The notes under the pieces: generated by a model
The model's input: only the letters and a program-made list of their open reading frames with translations
What the model was told of the DNA's origin: nothing
Database searches by the model: none
Position numbers and translations under genes: made by a program
Shown here: in pieces, positions 10,014 through 19,952 of the stretch
How the letters are laid out: each line of letters starts with the position of its first letter
Position numbering within the stretch: position 1 is the stretch's first letter
Assembly: GCF_000195335.1 (NCBI RefSeq)
Contig: NC_015387.1
Location: forward strand, 744,001 to 808,000
Length of the DNA stretch: 64,000 nucleotides
Direction of reading: 5' to 3'
Origin: Marinithermus hydrothermalis DSM 14884
GTDB taxonomy: Bacteria > Deinococcota > Deinococci > Deinococcales > Marinithermaceae

Positions 10014-11180
10014 ATGAAGGAACGCGCGATTCTCGTCCTGGAAGACGGCACGGCGTACCGCGGGTACGCCTTTGGTCACCGGGGGAAGATGGTCGGCGAG
10101 GTGGTCTTCAACACCTCGATGACCGGGTACCAGGAGATCCTGACCGACCCCAGCTACCACGGGCAGATCGTGGTCATGACCTACCCGCACATCGGAAACT
10201 ACGGGGTGAACGTCTACGACATGGAGTCCAACCGCCCCTGGGTGCGGGGGTTCGTGGCCCGCGAGTTCAGCGCCCGCGCCTCCAACCACCGCGCCCAGCA
10301 GACCCTCGAGGAGTTCATGCAGTTTTACGGGGTGGTGGGCCTCGAGGGCATCGACACCCGGGCCTTGGTGCGGAAGATCCGCGAGGGCGGGGTGATCAAA
10401 GGCGTGATCGCGCACGCCTCCCTCTACGGCGACCCGCGCTACCGCTTCACCGAAGAGGATATTCAGGCCCTCGCGGCCGAGGCCCGGGCCTGGACGGACA
10501 TCGACGGGCGCGACATGACCCCCGAGGTCACCACGCCCCTGCCGTACGCCTACCCCACGCTGCGCAGCGGCAAGCGGATCGTGGTGATGGACTTCGGGAT
10601 CAAGCACACCATCGTCGAGCAGCTCGCCGAGCTGGGGTTCGAGGTGATCGTGGTGCCGGGCAAGACGCCCCCCGCGCAGATCATGGCCCTCGAGCCGCAC
10701 GGGTTGTTCGTCTCGAACGGGCCGGGCGACCCCTCGATGCCCACCTACGCGCACGAGACCCTGTGGAAGTTGATGGGGTTGCTGCCCACCTTCGGGATCT
10801 GCATGGGGCACCAACTCCTCGCGCTGGCCGCGGGGGGGCGGACCTTCAAGATGAAGTTCGGGCACCGCGGGGCGAACCATCCCGTCAAGAACCTTCTCAC
10901 CGGGAAGATCGAGATCACCAGCCAGAACCACGGGTACGCGGTGGACCCGGACTCCCTGAAGGACTTCAAGCCCACGCACGTGAACCTCAATGACGGGACC
11001 CTGGAGGGCATGACCCACGTGCGCTACCCGGTCTTCAGCGTGCAGTACCACCCGGAGGCCAGCCCGGGCCCGCACGATTCGCGCTACTTGTTCCACCGAT
11101 TCCTGGAGGAGGTGGAGGCCTTCCACGGCGCGACGGGCGTGCCCGTGGGTAAGCAGCGCACCGACGCCTTTGGGGTCTAG
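10014..11180 (+). CDS. carA: Carbamoyl-phosphate synthase small subunit
   Basis: 388 residues. The N-terminal CPSase_sm domain ([12 protein letters not shown]) is followed by a class I glutamine amidotransferase domain. The nucleophile Cys lies in [13 protein letters not shown] and the catalytic His-Glu in [11 protein letters not shown]. It supplies ammonia to the CarB subunit for carbamoyl phosphate, used for both arginine and pyrimidines. No carB is in this window. GGAGGG lies just upstream of the ATG; a TAGACT box overlaps the stop of the preceding gene (9981), so carA may have its own promoter. Confidence 0.97.
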   Translation: MKERAILVLEDGTAYRGYAFGHRGKMVGEVVFNTSMTGYQEILTDPSYHGQIVVMTYPHIGNYGVNVYDMESNRPWVRGFVAREFSARASNHRAQQTLEEFMQFYGVVGLEGIDTRALVRKIREGGVIKGVIAHASLYGDPRYRFTEEDIQALAAEARAWTDIDGRDMTPEVTTPLPYAYPTLRSGKRIVVMDFGIKHTIVEQLAELGFEVIVVPGKTPPAQIMALEPHGLFVSNGPGDPSMPTYAHETLWKLMGLLPTFGICMGHQLLALAAGGRTFKMKFGHRGANHPVKNLLTGKIEITSQNHGYAVDPDSLKDFKPTHVNLNDGTLEGMTHVRYPVFSVQYHPEASPGPHDSRYLFHRFLEEVEAFHGATGVPVGKQRTDAFGV

Positions 11181-11183
11181 GCC

Positions 11184-11205
11184 CCCGTCGCGTTGACCCG
11201 ACGGG
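11184..11205 (+). terminator. Inverted repeat after carA
   Basis: CCCGTCG (11184-11190) and CGACGGG (11199-11205) form a 7-bp stem with an 8-nt loop between carA and mtaB. There is no T-run, so it may be a processing or pausing hairpin and not a terminator. Confidence 0.35.
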
Positions 11206-11220
11206 CCGGGATGAAGCAGA

Positions 11221-12540
11221 ATGCGTGGGATGAGAGTCGCCGTCCGCACCCTAGGGTGCAAGGTCAACCAGGTCGAGTCCGACGCGCTCGTCGGCATGCT
11301 GAAAGCGCTCGAGCCGGTGGTGGTGGAGCCCGAGGAGGGCGCGGACCTCTTCGTGATCAACACCTGCGCGGTGACCACCACCGCCGAGGCCACCGCGCGT
11401 AAGGAGATTCGCCGTGCGCGGCGCGCGAACCCCGAGGCGTTCATCGTCGTGACCGGGTGCTACGCCGAGCTCGAGGGCGAGGCCCTAAAAGACCTTGGGG
11501 CGGACGTGGTCGTGCCGAACGCCCGCAAGGCCGAGCTGCCCAAGGTGATCCTGGAGCACTTCGGGCTGCCCGCGGACCCGGTCACGACCCCCCCGCACGA
11601 GTTCTGGGGGGCGGGGGAGCGCGGGCTCCTCAACGACCGGGTGCGGGCCTTTTTGAAGGTGCAGGACGGCTGCAACGCGGGGTGCGCGTACTGCATCATC
11701 CCCCGCCTAAGGGGCCGCGAACGGCACCGCGCGCACACGGACGCGCTCGCCGAGGCCGAGGCCCTGCTGCGAACGGGGGTGCAGGAGATCGTGCTGACGG
11801 GAGTGCGGCTCGGCTCGTACGCCGGGCACCCCCGCGGGCTGGCGGGGTTGGTGGAGGACCTCGTGGCTTTGGGGGCCAAGGTGCGCCTGAGCTCGATCGA
11901 GCCGGAGGACACCGACACCGCCCTCCTCGAGGTGATCGCCCGGCACGCCCCCCAGGTCCGGCCGCACCTGCACCTCTCGCTCCAGACCGGGAACGACCGG
12001 CTCTTGAAGCTGATGGGGCGGCGCTACGACAAGGCCTACTACCGGGACCTGGTGCGGCGCGCCTACGACCTCATCCCAGGCTTTGCCCTGACCACCGACG
12101 TGATCGCCGGGCTGCCCACCGAGACCGAGGCGGAGCACCAGGAGACGCTGGCTTTCCTCGAGGAACTCCAGCCGGTCCGGGTGCACGCCTTCACCTACAC
12201 GCCGCGTCCCAAGACGCGTGCGGCGCGGCTGCCGCAGGTGCCCGTTGAGGTGCGCAAGCGCCGCACGCGGGAGCTCATCGCCCTGGCGCACGAGCTCGCC
12301 GCGGCGCGCATCCGGCCCAAGCTGGGCACGCGGGTTGAGGTGCTCGTCGAACGCATCCGGGGGGACGAGGCGTTGGGCCACACCCCGGACTATTACGAGG
12401 TCGTCGCGCGCGGGCGGGGAGAGGCGCGCCCCGGGGACACGGTCTGGATGCGGGTGGACGGCATCCGGGAGTACACCCTCCTCGGGTACGTCGAAGGCGT
12501 GAAGGAAGCCGGCCGCACGGTGGCGTTGCCGGTCGTGTAG
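11221..12540 (+). CDS. mtaB: MiaB-family tRNA methylthiotransferase, MtaB type
   Basis: 439 residues. N-terminal UPF0004 domain with three cysteines ([19 protein letters not shown]), radical SAM core with CNAGCAYC (the C-x3-C-x2-C cluster), and a C-terminal TRAM-like region ending about residue 430. The [11 protein letters not shown] opening is typical of MtaB, which converts t6A37 to ms2t6A37 in tRNA, and not of MiaB or RimO. Start could be the ATG at 11221 or the one at 11230 ([11 protein letters not shown]); no strong ribosome binding site decides between them. Confidence 0.9.
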   Translation: MRGMRVAVRTLGCKVNQVESDALVGMLKALEPVVVEPEEGADLFVINTCAVTTTAEATARKEIRRARRANPEAFIVVTGCYAELEGEALKDLGADVVVPNARKAELPKVILEHFGLPADPVTTPPHEFWGAGERGLLNDRVRAFLKVQDGCNAGCAYCIIPRLRGRERHRAHTDALAEAEALLRTGVQEIVLTGVRLGSYAGHPRGLAGLVEDLVALGAKVRLSSIEPEDTDTALLEVIARHAPQVRPHLHLSLQTGNDRLLKLMGRRYDKAYYRDLVRRAYDLIPGFALTTDVIAGLPTETEAEHQETLAFLEELQPVRVHAFTYTPRPKTRAARLPQVPVEVRKRRTRELIALAHELAAARIRPKLGTRVEVLVERIRGDEALGHTPDYYEVVARGRGEARPGDTVWMRVDGIREYTLLGYVEGVKEAGRTVALPVV

Positions 12541-12568
12541 GCCCTGGGCGTTTGGTAGCATCGGAAGG

Positions 12569-13048
12569 ATGGACGCGAGCCTCGAGCACAAACTCCAGGA
12601 AGCCGCGGAACACACCCGCAAGGCCCTCGAGTACATGGCCCGGTTCGGCATCAAGCCCGAGGGGAAGGTGCGGCTCTTCCTCCCCCCGGAGACCCGCCAA
12701 AAAACGATCGACCGCATCCCCTTCCCCTACGAGGAGCGGCAGGTGGTGGTGTACGAAACGGAGCCCGGTGAGTTCAGCGCGGTCTGCCCCTTCTCGGGGT
12801 TGCCGGACTACGGCGTGGTGCGCATCGAGTACGTGCCGGGCAGCTGGATCCTCGAGCTGAAAAGCCTCAAGTACTACCTGATCTCCTGGCGGGACATCGG
12901 GGTTTACCAGGAGGAGGCCACCGCCCTCATCTACCGGGACCTGATGCAGCACCTCGAGGACCCCGAGTACCTGGTGGTGACCACGATCTACAACGTGCGC
13001 GGCGGAATCAAGACTACCTGCACCATCGATAGCCGCGCCCAAGGTTAG
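12569..13048 (+). CDS. queF: NADPH-dependent 7-cyano-7-deazaguanine reductase
   Basis: 159 residues, the single-domain (unimodular) QueF. Reduces preQ0 to preQ1 in queuosine synthesis. The catalytic Cys73 sits in [10 protein letters not shown] with Asp80, and ELKSLK (96-101) is the family's E-S-(L)-K motif. A TAGCAT box 7 nt before the ATG suggests a leaderless start, though GGAAGG overlaps the same gap and could act as a ribosome binding site. Confidence 0.95.
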   Translation: MDASLEHKLQEAAEHTRKALEYMARFGIKPEGKVRLFLPPETRQKTIDRIPFPYEERQVVVYETEPGEFSAVCPFSGLPDYGVVRIEYVPGSWILELKSLKYYLISWRDIGVYQEEATALIYRDLMQHLEDPEYLVVTTIYNVRGGIKTTCTIDSRAQG

Positions 13049-13066
13049 GTTCCCGCCGCGGCGGGG

Positions 13067-13136
13067 CCCCGGAGCCGAAGGCAGAGGCCTTCTCTGGGAG
13101 CTGTAGTGCGTACCGAAGCCCCTGCCGGCTCCGGGG
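13067..13136. terminator. Long inverted repeat between convergent queF and peptidase genes
   Basis: Perfect 11-bp arms CCCCGGAGCCG (13067-13077) and CGGCTCCGGGG (13126-13136) enclose 48 nt with a smaller hairpin (AAGGC-AGA-GGCCTT, about 13078-13091). It sits between two converging genes, so a two-way terminator is the simplest reading. Neither side has a clear T-run, and the branched shape is unusual for a terminator. Confidence 0.45.
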
Positions 13137-13153
13137 TTCTCCGCGCTGCGCGC

Positions 13154-14494
13154 CTACTCGAGCGCGAACCGCTCCAGGGCCCGCGCGATCGCCTGGATGC
13201 CGCGCTCTAGGTCCGCGAGGCGCAGGTGCTCGTTCGGGCTGTGCACGCGGCTGCCCGGGTAGCCGCACCCGATCCCGACGACGGGCACCCCCAGACCGTG
13301 CGCGAAGGGGTGCATCGGGCCGGAACCGGGCATGTTGGGGTAGAGGACCGGCTCGGTGCCGTACACCTCGGCGAGCGCGGCGCGCGTCGCCTGCACCCAG
13401 GGGTGCGTGAGGTCGCTCCGGGCGGGTTTTTCCCCGACCTCGAGGACGCGCACCTCCACGTCCGTGAAGCCGTGGCGCTCGAAGTGGCGTTTGAGGAGGG
13501 TGACCACCCGCTTGGGGTCCTGGTCGGGCACCAGCCGAAAATCCAGCTTGGCGCGCGCCTCGGCGGGCAGCACGGTCTTGGAACCGGGTCCGGCATACCC
13601 GGAGGTGAAGCCGTTGATGTTCACGCACGGCTCGGCGAGGAGCTTGCGGTAGAACGCCGTCCCCGAAACGCCGCCTAAAAACGCCGGCACACCGAAAAGC
13701 TCGGCGAGCGCCGGGGACTCGTCGGGGATCCGCTCGAGGGCCGCCTCCTCCTCCGGGGTGAGGGGGCGCACCTCGTCGTAGAACCCCTCGATCAACACCC
13801 GGCCGTCCGCGTCGCGCAGCGAGGCGAGGGCTCGGCTCAGGCGGTGGATGGGGTTCTCCACCACCGCGCCGTAGCTCGAGTGCAGGTCGAACTTTGCGGT
13901 GCGCACGACGAGCTCGAGGGCGACGATGCCTTTAAGTCCGGTGTAAGCGAGGGGGCGGCCGGCGGCGTCCACCCCTCCGGCCTCCCAGAGGCAGGCGTCC
14001 GCGGCGAGGCGCGCCTGGTTTTCCTCCACGTACCGGGCCAGGTGAGGGCTTCCGACCTCCTCCTCGCCCTCGACGACGAACTTCACGCCGAACGGAAGCT
14101 CGCCGTACCGCTCCTTGAGCCACACGAGCGCGGCGATCCGGGCCGCAAGCTCACCCTTGTCGTCCACCGCGCCGCGCCCGTAGAGGGCCCCGTCGCGTTC
14201 CGTGAGGGTGAAGGGGTCCGTCTCCCACAGCTCGAGGGGATCCGCGGGCTGCACGTCGTAGTGGTTGTAGAAGAGGATCGTGGGGGCGCCCGGCACGGTC
14301 CGCGTCGCGTAGACCACGGGGGCGCCCGGCGTGGGGTGTAGCGCGGCCTCGAGGCCGAGCGCTTCAAGTTGCTCAGCCACGAGCTGGGCGGCTGCCTCGA
14401 GGCCGCGCCCTTCAGCGGAGACCGAAGGGATGGCGACGAGTTGGGCAAGTGTCTCCTTCGCGTAGGTAAGGATTCTCTCCGGAACGGGCTCCAT
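13154..14494 (-). CDS. M20 family metallopeptidase (dipeptidase-like)
   Basis: 446 residues. The metal-binding pattern of the M20 family is present: FYNHYDVQP (metal His/Asp), the bridging Asp in GRGAVDDKGE, and the catalytic Glu pair in VEGEEEVGS. The lid/dimer domain fills roughly 190-310. Family members remove amino acids from peptides or cleave acyl groups; the PepV/CNDP-like size and VYATRTVPGAPT context favour a cytosolic di- or tripeptidase. Substrate is not predictable from sequence. Divergent from mglB, with 17 bp between start codons. Confidence 0.88.
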   Translation of the reverse strand: MEPVPERILTYAKETLAQLVAIPSVSAEGRGLEAAAQLVAEQLEALGLEAALHPTPGAPVVYATRTVPGAPTILFYNHYDVQPADPLELWETDPFTLTERDGALYGRGAVDDKGELAARIAALVWLKERYGELPFGVKFVVEGEEEVGSPHLARYVEENQARLAADACLWEAGGVDAAGRPLAYTGLKGIVALELVVRTAKFDLHSSYGAVVENPIHRLSRALASLRDADGRVLIEGFYDEVRPLTPEEEAALERIPDESPALAELFGVPAFLGGVSGTAFYRKLLAEPCVNINGFTSGYAGPGSKTVLPAEARAKLDFRLVPDQDPKRVVTLLKRHFERHGFTDVEVRVLEVGEKPARSDLTHPWVQATRAALAEVYGTEPVLYPNMPGSGPMHPFAHGLGVPVVGIGCGYPGSRVHSPNEHLRLADLERGIQAIARALERFALE

Positions 14495-14496
14495 GG

Positions 14497-14502
14497 TAGA
14501 CT
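14497..14502 (+). promoter_or_regulatory. -10 box of mglB-mglA
   Basis: TAGACT begins 15 nt before the mglB ATG in the 17-bp gap between the divergent peptidase and mglB genes; a second candidate (GATACT) touches the ATG. Little room exists for a leader. Confidence 0.4.
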
Positions 14503-14511
14503 AACGATACT

Positions 14512-15003
14512 ATGATAGAGCCTACGGTTGCCTTGTATGGAGCGTCCTTCCAGAAGGCGGTGCGGGTTTTGGAGGACCTCCTGGCACAGGCGGGCGCGCG
14601 GTACGCGATGCTCGTGGACCGTAAGGGGTTCGTGCTCGCGCACAAGGAGGCGTTATGGGCTCCGCGCCCTCCGGCGCTGGATTCGATCGCGACCCTAGTG
14701 GCGAGCAACGCCGCGGCGACCCACGCGTTGGCCGAGCTATTGGGGGAGGCTCGGTTTAACGAGCTGGTTAAGCAAGGGGAGAACCAGGGCCTGTACGTGG
14801 AGGAGGTCAACGAGATGGCCCTGCTGGTCGTGATCTTCGATAAAAGCGCGCCGATCGGTCGGGTGAAGCTGTTTGGGAAGAAGGCCGCGGAGGCGCTGGA
14901 CAAGATCACGCGGGAGGCTGTGGTGGCCCCTAAAGACCTCGGAATCGACCAGGAGTTCCACCAGTCGGCGGATTCGCTCCTCGACGATCTGTTCGGAAAC
15001 TAA
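14512..15003 (+). CDS. mglB: MglB-like GTPase-activating protein (roadblock/LC7 domain)
   Basis: 163 residues with a roadblock/LC7 fold (about 22-130: RYAMLVDRKGFVLA, then NEMALLVVIFDKSAPIGRVKLF). MglB is a homodimeric GAP and exchange regulator of MglA. The gene lies 3 bp upstream of mglA. In Myxococcus the pair sets cell polarity; structures of the Thermus pair are known, but the cellular role in non-gliding Thermaceae is not settled. Confidence 0.9.
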   Translation: MIEPTVALYGASFQKAVRVLEDLLAQAGARYAMLVDRKGFVLAHKEALWAPRPPALDSIATLVASNAAATHALAELLGEARFNELVKQGENQGLYVEEVNEMALLVVIFDKSAPIGRVKLFGKKAAEALDKITREAVVAPKDLGIDQEFHQSADSLLDDLFGN

Positions 15004-15006
15004 GCG

Positions 15007-15597
15007 ATGAGCACGATTAACTTTGCCGCGCGAGAGATCAACTTCAAGATCGTCTACTACGGGCCTGGGCTTTCCGGGAAGACGACGAACCTCAAGTACG
15101 TCTACGAGAAGGTGCCCCAGGAGCGCAAGGGGGAGATGGTTTCGCTCGCGACGGAGGACGAGCGCACCCTGTTCTTTGATTTTCTCCCGGTGGACCTGGG
15201 GGAGGTGAAGGGGTTCAAGACCCGCTTTCACCTCTACACCGTGCCGGGGCAGGTGTTCTACAACGCCTCGCGCAAGCTGATCCTGCGGGGCGTGGACGGG
15301 ATCGTGTTCGTGGCGGACTCCGCTCCGAACCGGCTTCGGGCGAACGCCGAGTCCATGCGGAACCTCCGGGAGAACCTGAGCGAGTACGGCCTGACCCTTG
15401 ACGACGTGCCCATGGTGTTGCAGATCAACAAGCGCGACCTTCCGGACGCGCTGCCCGTGGACATGATCCGCGCGGTGATCGATCCGGAGGGCAGGTACGA
15501 GGTCTTCGAAGCCGTCGCCACCGAGGGCAAGGGCGTGTTCGAACCCCTCAAAGCGGTTAGCCGCCTGGTCTTGGCTCGACTCGCGGCGCAGACGTAA
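15007..15597 (+). CDS. mglA: MglA-like small Ras-type GTPase
   Basis: 196 residues. P-loop GPGLSGKTT (19-27), NKRD specificity motif at 141-144. The usual DTAGQ Walker B motif is replaced by TVPGQ (78-82), the hallmark of the bacterial MglA branch and the reason it needs MglB for hydrolysis. Paired with mglB just upstream. A hairpin at 15630-15648 probably ends the transcript. Confidence 0.95.
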   Translation: MSTINFAAREINFKIVYYGPGLSGKTTNLKYVYEKVPQERKGEMVSLATEDERTLFFDFLPVDLGEVKGFKTRFHLYTVPGQVFYNASRKLILRGVDGIVFVADSAPNRLRANAESMRNLRENLSEYGLTLDDVPMVLQINKRDLPDALPVDMIRAVIDPEGRYEVFEAVATEGKGVFEPLKAVSRLVLARLAAQT

Positions 15598-15629
15598 GAT
15601 AAGCGCGGCTCGCTCGTGGGGTGTAAGGA

Positions 15630-15648
15630 CCCGCTCGGGAGGAGCGGG
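15630..15648 (+). terminator. Hairpin after mglA
   Basis: CCCGCTC/GAGCGGG stem (7 bp) with loop GGGAG, followed by TTTATCC. It sits 17 nt before gcvT, so it may end mglBA transcription or lie in the gcvT leader. Confidence 0.55.
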
Positions 15649-15665
15649 TTTATCCTGGGGGTGGA

Positions 15666-16730
15666 ATGAAGCACACACCGCTTTACGAGAATCACCAGAA
15701 GCTCGGGGCCCGGATGGTGGACTTCGCGGGGTGGGCCATGCCCATCCAGTACACCTCGATCAACGCCGAGCACCTCGCGGTGCGCCAGGGGGTCGGGGTC
15801 TTCGACGTGAGCCACATGGGCGAGTTCTGGGTTCGGGGGCCCGAGGCGCTCGAGTTCCTACAGTACGTCACGCTGAACGACGCCGCCCGGTTGAAGGTAG
15901 GCCGGGCGCAGTACTCCATGCTCCCGAACGCGAACGGGGGCGTGGTGGATGACGTGTACCTCTACCGCACGGGCGAACGCGAGTACCTCATGGTCGTGAA
16001 CGCCGCGAACATCGAGAAGGACTTCGCGCACCTCGCCGCCATCGCGCCCCGGTACAAGGTCGAGCTCGAGGACGCCTCGGCGGACTGGGCCCTTCTCGCC
16101 GTGCAGGGGCCCCAGGCCGAGGCGCTGCTCGCGGGGCTTGTGGACGTGCCCCTTGCGGAAAAGCGCAAGAATAGCGTCTTTGAGGCCCGGCTGGCGGGCC
16201 GGCCCGCCCGGCTCGCCCGCACCGGGTACACCGGCGAGGACGGGTTCGAGGTCTTCGTGCGTCCGGAGGACGCCCCAGCGGTCTGGGAGGCGCTGCTCGA
16301 GGCCGGGGCGGTACCGTGCGGCCTGGGGGCGCGCGACACGTTGCGCCTCGAGGCGGGGTTCGCGCTTTACGGTCACGAGCTTACGGACGAGACCAACCCC
16401 CGCTGCACGCCGTTCGCGTGGGTGGTGAAGGAGCACAAGGAATTCCTGGGCAAGCCGGCCCTGTTGGCCGGGGATTGCCGCGAGCGGCTGGTGGGGCTGG
16501 TCCTCGAGCGCGGTGTGCCGCGCGCAGGGTACACCGTGCTGCGGGAGGGGCGGCCGGTAGGGCGCGTGACCTCGGGCACGATGTCGCCGGTGTTGCGGAA
16601 GGGCATCGCCCTCGCCTACGTTGAGGAGGCCTTCGCGGAGGAAGGGACCGAGCTGCTGGTGGAGGTGCGGGGTAAGCCGTACCCGGCGCGGGTGGTGAAG
16701 CCGCCGTTCGTGCCGCTGGGTAAGAAGTAG
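15666..16730 (+). CDS. gcvT: Glycine cleavage system T protein (aminomethyltransferase)
   Basis: 354 residues, full length. Transfers the methylene group from the H-protein lipoyl arm to tetrahydrofolate, releasing ammonia. Opens MKHTPLYENHQKLGARMVDFAGWAMP and carries FDVSHMGEF and YTGEDGFEVFV blocks typical of GcvT. First gene of the gcvT-H-PA-PB run. The 68-nt upstream gap is too short for a tandem glycine riboswitch and none is seen. Confidence 0.97.
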   Translation: MKHTPLYENHQKLGARMVDFAGWAMPIQYTSINAEHLAVRQGVGVFDVSHMGEFWVRGPEALEFLQYVTLNDAARLKVGRAQYSMLPNANGGVVDDVYLYRTGEREYLMVVNAANIEKDFAHLAAIAPRYKVELEDASADWALLAVQGPQAEALLAGLVDVPLAEKRKNSVFEARLAGRPARLARTGYTGEDGFEVFVRPEDAPAVWEALLEAGAVPCGLGARDTLRLEAGFALYGHELTDETNPRCTPFAWVVKEHKEFLGKPALLAGDCRERLVGLVLERGVPRAGYTVLREGRPVGRVTSGTMSPVLRKGIALAYVEEAFAEEGTELLVEVRGKPYPARVVKPPFVPLGKK

Positions 16731-16742
16731 AGGAGGACGCCG

Positions 16743-17129
16743 ATGCAGATTCCGGAGGAGTTGAAGTACACGAAGAGTCACGAGTGGGCGCGGCTCGAGG
16801 AGGACCTCGTCGTTGTGGGGATCACCGACTTCGCGCAGGACGCTCTGGGGGATGTGGTGTACGTGGAACTCCCGGAGGTCGGGCGCCAGGTAGCGGCTGG
16901 AGAGGCCGTGGCGGTGGTGGAGTCGGTGAAGACCGCCTCGGACATCTACGCGCCGGTTGCAGGGGAGATCGTGGCGGTGAACGAGGCGCTGGTGGACGCC
17001 CCGGAGCGGGTGAACGAGGACCCGTACGGCGAGGGGTGGATGTTCAAGATCAAGCCGGCCGACCCGGCGGCGTTCGAGGCGCTGCTGGACGCGCGCGGTT
17101 ACCAGGAAGTGATTGAGTCGGAAGCTTAA
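16743..17129 (+). CDS. gcvH: Glycine cleavage system H protein
   Basis: 128 residues. Lipoyl carrier of the glycine cleavage complex; the lipoylated lysine is in [20 protein letters not shown] lies just before the ATG, 12 bp after gcvT. Followed by a strong hairpin before gcvPA. Confidence 0.97.
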   Translation: MQIPEELKYTKSHEWARLEEDLVVVGITDFAQDALGDVVYVELPEVGRQVAAGEAVAVVESVKTASDIYAPVAGEIVAVNEALVDAPERVNEDPYGEGWMFKIKPADPAAFEALLDARGYQEVIESEA

Positions 17130-17137
17130 CCCCCCTG

Positions 17138-17161
17138 CCCCCCGGACGCTGGTCCGGGGGG
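17138..17161 (+). ncRNA. Intercistronic hairpin between gcvH and gcvPA
   Basis: A 10-bp perfect stem (CCCCCCGGAC with GTCCGGGGGG) and a 4-nt loop, in the 52-bp gap before gcvPA. No T-run follows; the next bases are the gcvPA ribosome binding region. It could be an mRNA 3'-end stabiliser that lets H protein be made in excess over P protein. Confidence 0.5.
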
Positions 17162-17181
17162 TTGATGAGGTGAAACTGGGT

Positions 17182-18498
17182 ATGGAGTACACGCCGCACA
17201 CCGAGGACGAGATCCGGGCCATGCTGGAGCGGCTTGGGATGCGGGAGCTAAGGGAGTTGTTCCGGGACATCCCGGCAGAGCTGTTGGAGCCCGAGCTGGA
17301 CCTTCCAGAGCCCATGACCGAGGCCGAGGTGCTGGAGCACTTACGCGCCCTCGCAGCCAAGAACCGCCCCGCGACGCGTGCGTTTTTGGGGGGAGGCGTG
17401 CGCGCGCACCACGTGCCCGCCGTGGTGCCCCACCTGGCGACCCGCGCGGAGTTCGTGACCGCGTACACGCCCTACCAGCCTGAGGCGAGCCAGGGCGTGC
17501 TGCAGGCGATCTTCGAGTACCAGACGATGATCGCCGAGCTGACGGGCCTCGAGGTCTCGAACGCCTCCCTCTATGACGGGGCCACGGCGCTCGCGGAGGG
17601 GGTGCTGCTCGCGTTGCGGCAGACCCGCCGCATGCGGGTCGCCCTCTCGCAGGCGGTGCACCCCGAGTACCGCCGGGTCCTGAAGACCTACCTGGACGCG
17701 ATCGGGGCGGAGGTGTACGAACTGCCCCTCGAGGGGAGTCGCACCGCCCTCGCCGAGATCCCGGCGGAGGTGGGGGCGGTGGTGGCGCAGACCCCGAACT
17801 TCCTTGGTTCGATCGAGCGCCTCGAGCCGCTCGCGGAGGCCGCGCACCGGGCCGGGGCGCTGTTCGTGGCGGTGGTGGACCCCATCTCCCTCGCCATCCT
17901 GAAGCCGCCGGCCGCTTACGGGGCGGATATCGCGGTGGGGGAGGGGCAGCCCTTGGGGAACGCCATGGCTTTTGGGGGGCCGCATTTCGGCTTTATCGCG
18001 GTGCGGAAGGCGCTCGTACGGCAGCTGCCCGGCCGCTTGGTGAGCGAGACGCGGGACGTGGACGGGCAGCGGGGGTTCGTGCTTGCCCTCTCGGCGCGTG
18101 AACAGCACATCCGCCGCGCAAAGGCCAAGTCGAACATCACCACGAACAGCCAGCTCACTGCCCTCATGGGGGCGGTGTACCTCGCGGCGCTGGGGCCCCA
18201 GGGGCTGCGGGAGGTCGCGGTGCGCGCGGTGGCGAACGCCCACACCCTGGCTGAGCGGCTCGAGACGATCCCGGGCGTGGAGCGCGTGACCGAGCCGCCG
18301 TTCTTTAACGAGTTCGTGCTGCGCCTGCCGGTGGAGGCCCGGCGGGTGCGTGCGCGGCTGGCCGAGCGGGGGATTCACGCGGCCGTGCCGGTACCGGAGG
18401 AGTACGGGGAGAACCTGGCCCTCTTCGCGGCGACTGAGGTGCACGACGCGGCCGACCTCGAGCAGCTCGAGGCGGCGCTTAGGGAGGTGCTCGCATGA
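17182..18498 (+). CDS. gcvPA: Glycine dehydrogenase (decarboxylating) subunit 1
   Basis: 438 residues from the ATG at 17182 ([15 protein letters not shown]), which is the family N-terminus and has GAGGTG upstream. An in-frame GTG at 17113 would add 23 residues, overlap gcvH and read through the hairpin, so I reject it. N-terminal half of a split P protein; contains [15 protein letters not shown]. It decarboxylates glycine together with GcvPB. Stop overlaps the gcvPB start by 4 bp. Confidence 0.95.
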   Translation: MEYTPHTEDEIRAMLERLGMRELRELFRDIPAELLEPELDLPEPMTEAEVLEHLRALAAKNRPATRAFLGGGVRAHHVPAVVPHLATRAEFVTAYTPYQPEASQGVLQAIFEYQTMIAELTGLEVSNASLYDGATALAEGVLLALRQTRRMRVALSQAVHPEYRRVLKTYLDAIGAEVYELPLEGSRTALAEIPAEVGAVVAQTPNFLGSIERLEPLAEAAHRAGALFVAVVDPISLAILKPPAAYGADIAVGEGQPLGNAMAFGGPHFGFIAVRKALVRQLPGRLVSETRDVDGQRGFVLALSAREQHIRRAKAKSNITTNSQLTALMGAVYLAALGPQGLREVAVRAVANAHTLAERLETIPGVERVTEPPFFNEFVLRLPVEARRVRARLAERGIHAAVPVPEEYGENLALFAATEVHDAADLEQLEAALREVLA

Positions 18499-19952
18499 AA
18501 GCGTTCCCGTTGATCTTCGAGCGGTCCAAGCCCGGGCGCCGCGGGGTCCGACCGGTCCGGGCGCCGGAGGTGGACCTTGCAGCGTTGCTGGGGGAGGAGA
18601 ACCTGCGCGAGACGCCGCCCCGGCTGCCGGAGGTGGATGAGCTGAGCCTGGTGCGGCATTACACGGGCCTTTCCCGCCGCCAGATCGGGGTGGACACGAG
18701 CTTTTACCCGCTGGGCTCGTGCACCATGAAGTACAACCCCAAGGTGAACGAGGCGGCGGCGGCACTGTTTAGCGACCTGCACCCCTATCAGGACCCGGAC
18801 TCGGCCCAGGGCGCGCTCGAACTGATGTACGAGCTGCAGCGCTACCTGGCAGAGATCACCGGGATGGATGCGGTCACCCTCCAGCCCGCGGCGGGCGCGC
18901 ACGGGGAGCTCACGGGCATCCTGATCATCCGCGCCTACCACGCCGCGCGCGGGGAGCACGATCAGCGGCGGGTGGTGCTGGTTCCGGACTCGGCGCACGG
19001 CTCGAACCCCGCGACCGCTTCGATGGCCGGGTACGAGGTGCGGGAGATCCCTTCCGGGCCGGACGGGGAGGTGGACCTCGAGGCCCTAAAGCGCGAGTTG
19101 GGGTCACACGTTGCGGCGATCATGCTCACGAACCCCAACACGCTGGGCCTGTTCGAGCGGCAGATCCTGGAGATCGCTCGGGCGGCGCACGCGGCGGGGG
19201 CTCTCTTGTACTACGACGGGGCGAACCTGAACGCGATCATGGGGTGGGCGCGCCCCGGCGACATGGGGTTCGACGTGGTGCACCTGAACCTGCACAAGAC
19301 CTTCTCCGTGCCGCATGGGGGCGGCGGCCCCGGCAGTGGTCCCGTGGGGGTGAAGCAGCACCTCGAGCCGTTCTTGCCGGTGCCGACGGTGCGGAAGGAG
19401 GGAGACCGGTTCGTATTGGATTACGACCGGCCCCAGTCCATCGGGCAGGTGCGCAGCTTCTACGGGAACATGGGGGCGTTGGTGCGGGCGTACACCTACA
19501 TCCGCCTCCTGGGAGCCGAGGGCTTGAAGAGGAGCGCGGCGCTTGCGGTGCTGAACGCGAACTATTTGAAGGAGCGCTTGAAGGACGAGGGATACCGGAT
19601 CCCTTACGACCGCACCTGCATGCACGAGTTCGTGGCGCAGCCCCCGGAAGGGCTTCGGACCCTGGACATCGCGAAGGCCCTGCTGGATGAGGGGTACCAC
19701 CCACCGACCGTGTACTTCCCCCTGATCGTGAAGGAAGCCCTGATGGTGGAGCCCACCGAGACCGAGAGCAAGGAGACCCTCGAGGCGTACGCCGAGGTGC
19801 TGGGTCGGATCGCGCGGCGGGGGTTGGAGGACCCCGAGTGGATCCAGGGCGCGCCGTACCGGACGCCGGTGCGGCGGCTGGACGAGGTGTCGGCGAACCG
19901 CAAACCCAAGCTGCGCTGGGAACCGGTGGAGGAGGCGGTGCGCTCCTCCTAG
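18495..19952 (+). CDS. gcvPB: Glycine dehydrogenase (decarboxylating) subunit 2
   Basis: 485 residues, PLP-binding half of the split P protein. The Schiff-base lysine is in [33 protein letters not shown] is another family block. With GcvPA it forms the active P protein of the glycine cleavage complex. It ends 4 bp inside the convergent zur gene. The L protein (lipoamide dehydrogenase) is not in the window. Confidence 0.97.
   Translation: MKAFPLIFERSKPGRRGVRPVRAPEVDLAALLGEENLRETPPRLPEVDELSLVRHYTGLSRRQIGVDTSFYPLGSCTMKYNPKVNEAAAALFSDLHPYQDPDSAQGALELMYELQRYLAEITGMDAVTLQPAAGAHGELTGILIIRAYHAARGEHDQRRVVLVPDSAHGSNPATASMAGYEVREIPSGPDGEVDLEALKRELGSHVAAIMLTNPNTLGLFERQILEIARAAHAAGALLYYDGANLNAIMGWARPGDMGFDVVHLNLHKTFSVPHGGGGPGSGPVGVKQHLEPFLPVPTVRKEGDRFVLDYDRPQSIGQVRSFYGNMGALVRAYTYIRLLGAEGLKRSAALAVLNANYLKERLKDEGYRIPYDRTCMHEFVAQPPEGLRTLDIAKALLDEGYHPPTVYFPLIVKEALMVEPTETESKETLEAYAEVLGRIARRGLEDPEWIQGAPYRTPVRRLDEVSANRKPKLRWEPVEEAVRSS

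Noticed and set aside
9843-11444. Long minus-strand open frame (533 codons) across carA and mtaB
   Set aside because: Shadow of carA and mtaB, whose motifs are intact on the plus strand.
13067-13136. preQ1 riboswitch linked to queF
   Set aside because: The structure is downstream of queF and lacks the short preQ1 aptamer pattern.
15598-15665. Glycine riboswitch before gcvT
   Set aside because: The gap is only 68 nt and mostly taken by a simple hairpin; it is too short and lacks the expected conserved core.
17113-17181. Longer gcvPA start at GTG 17113
   Set aside because: It would overlap gcvH and translate through a stable hairpin, and family members begin near the ATG at 17182.
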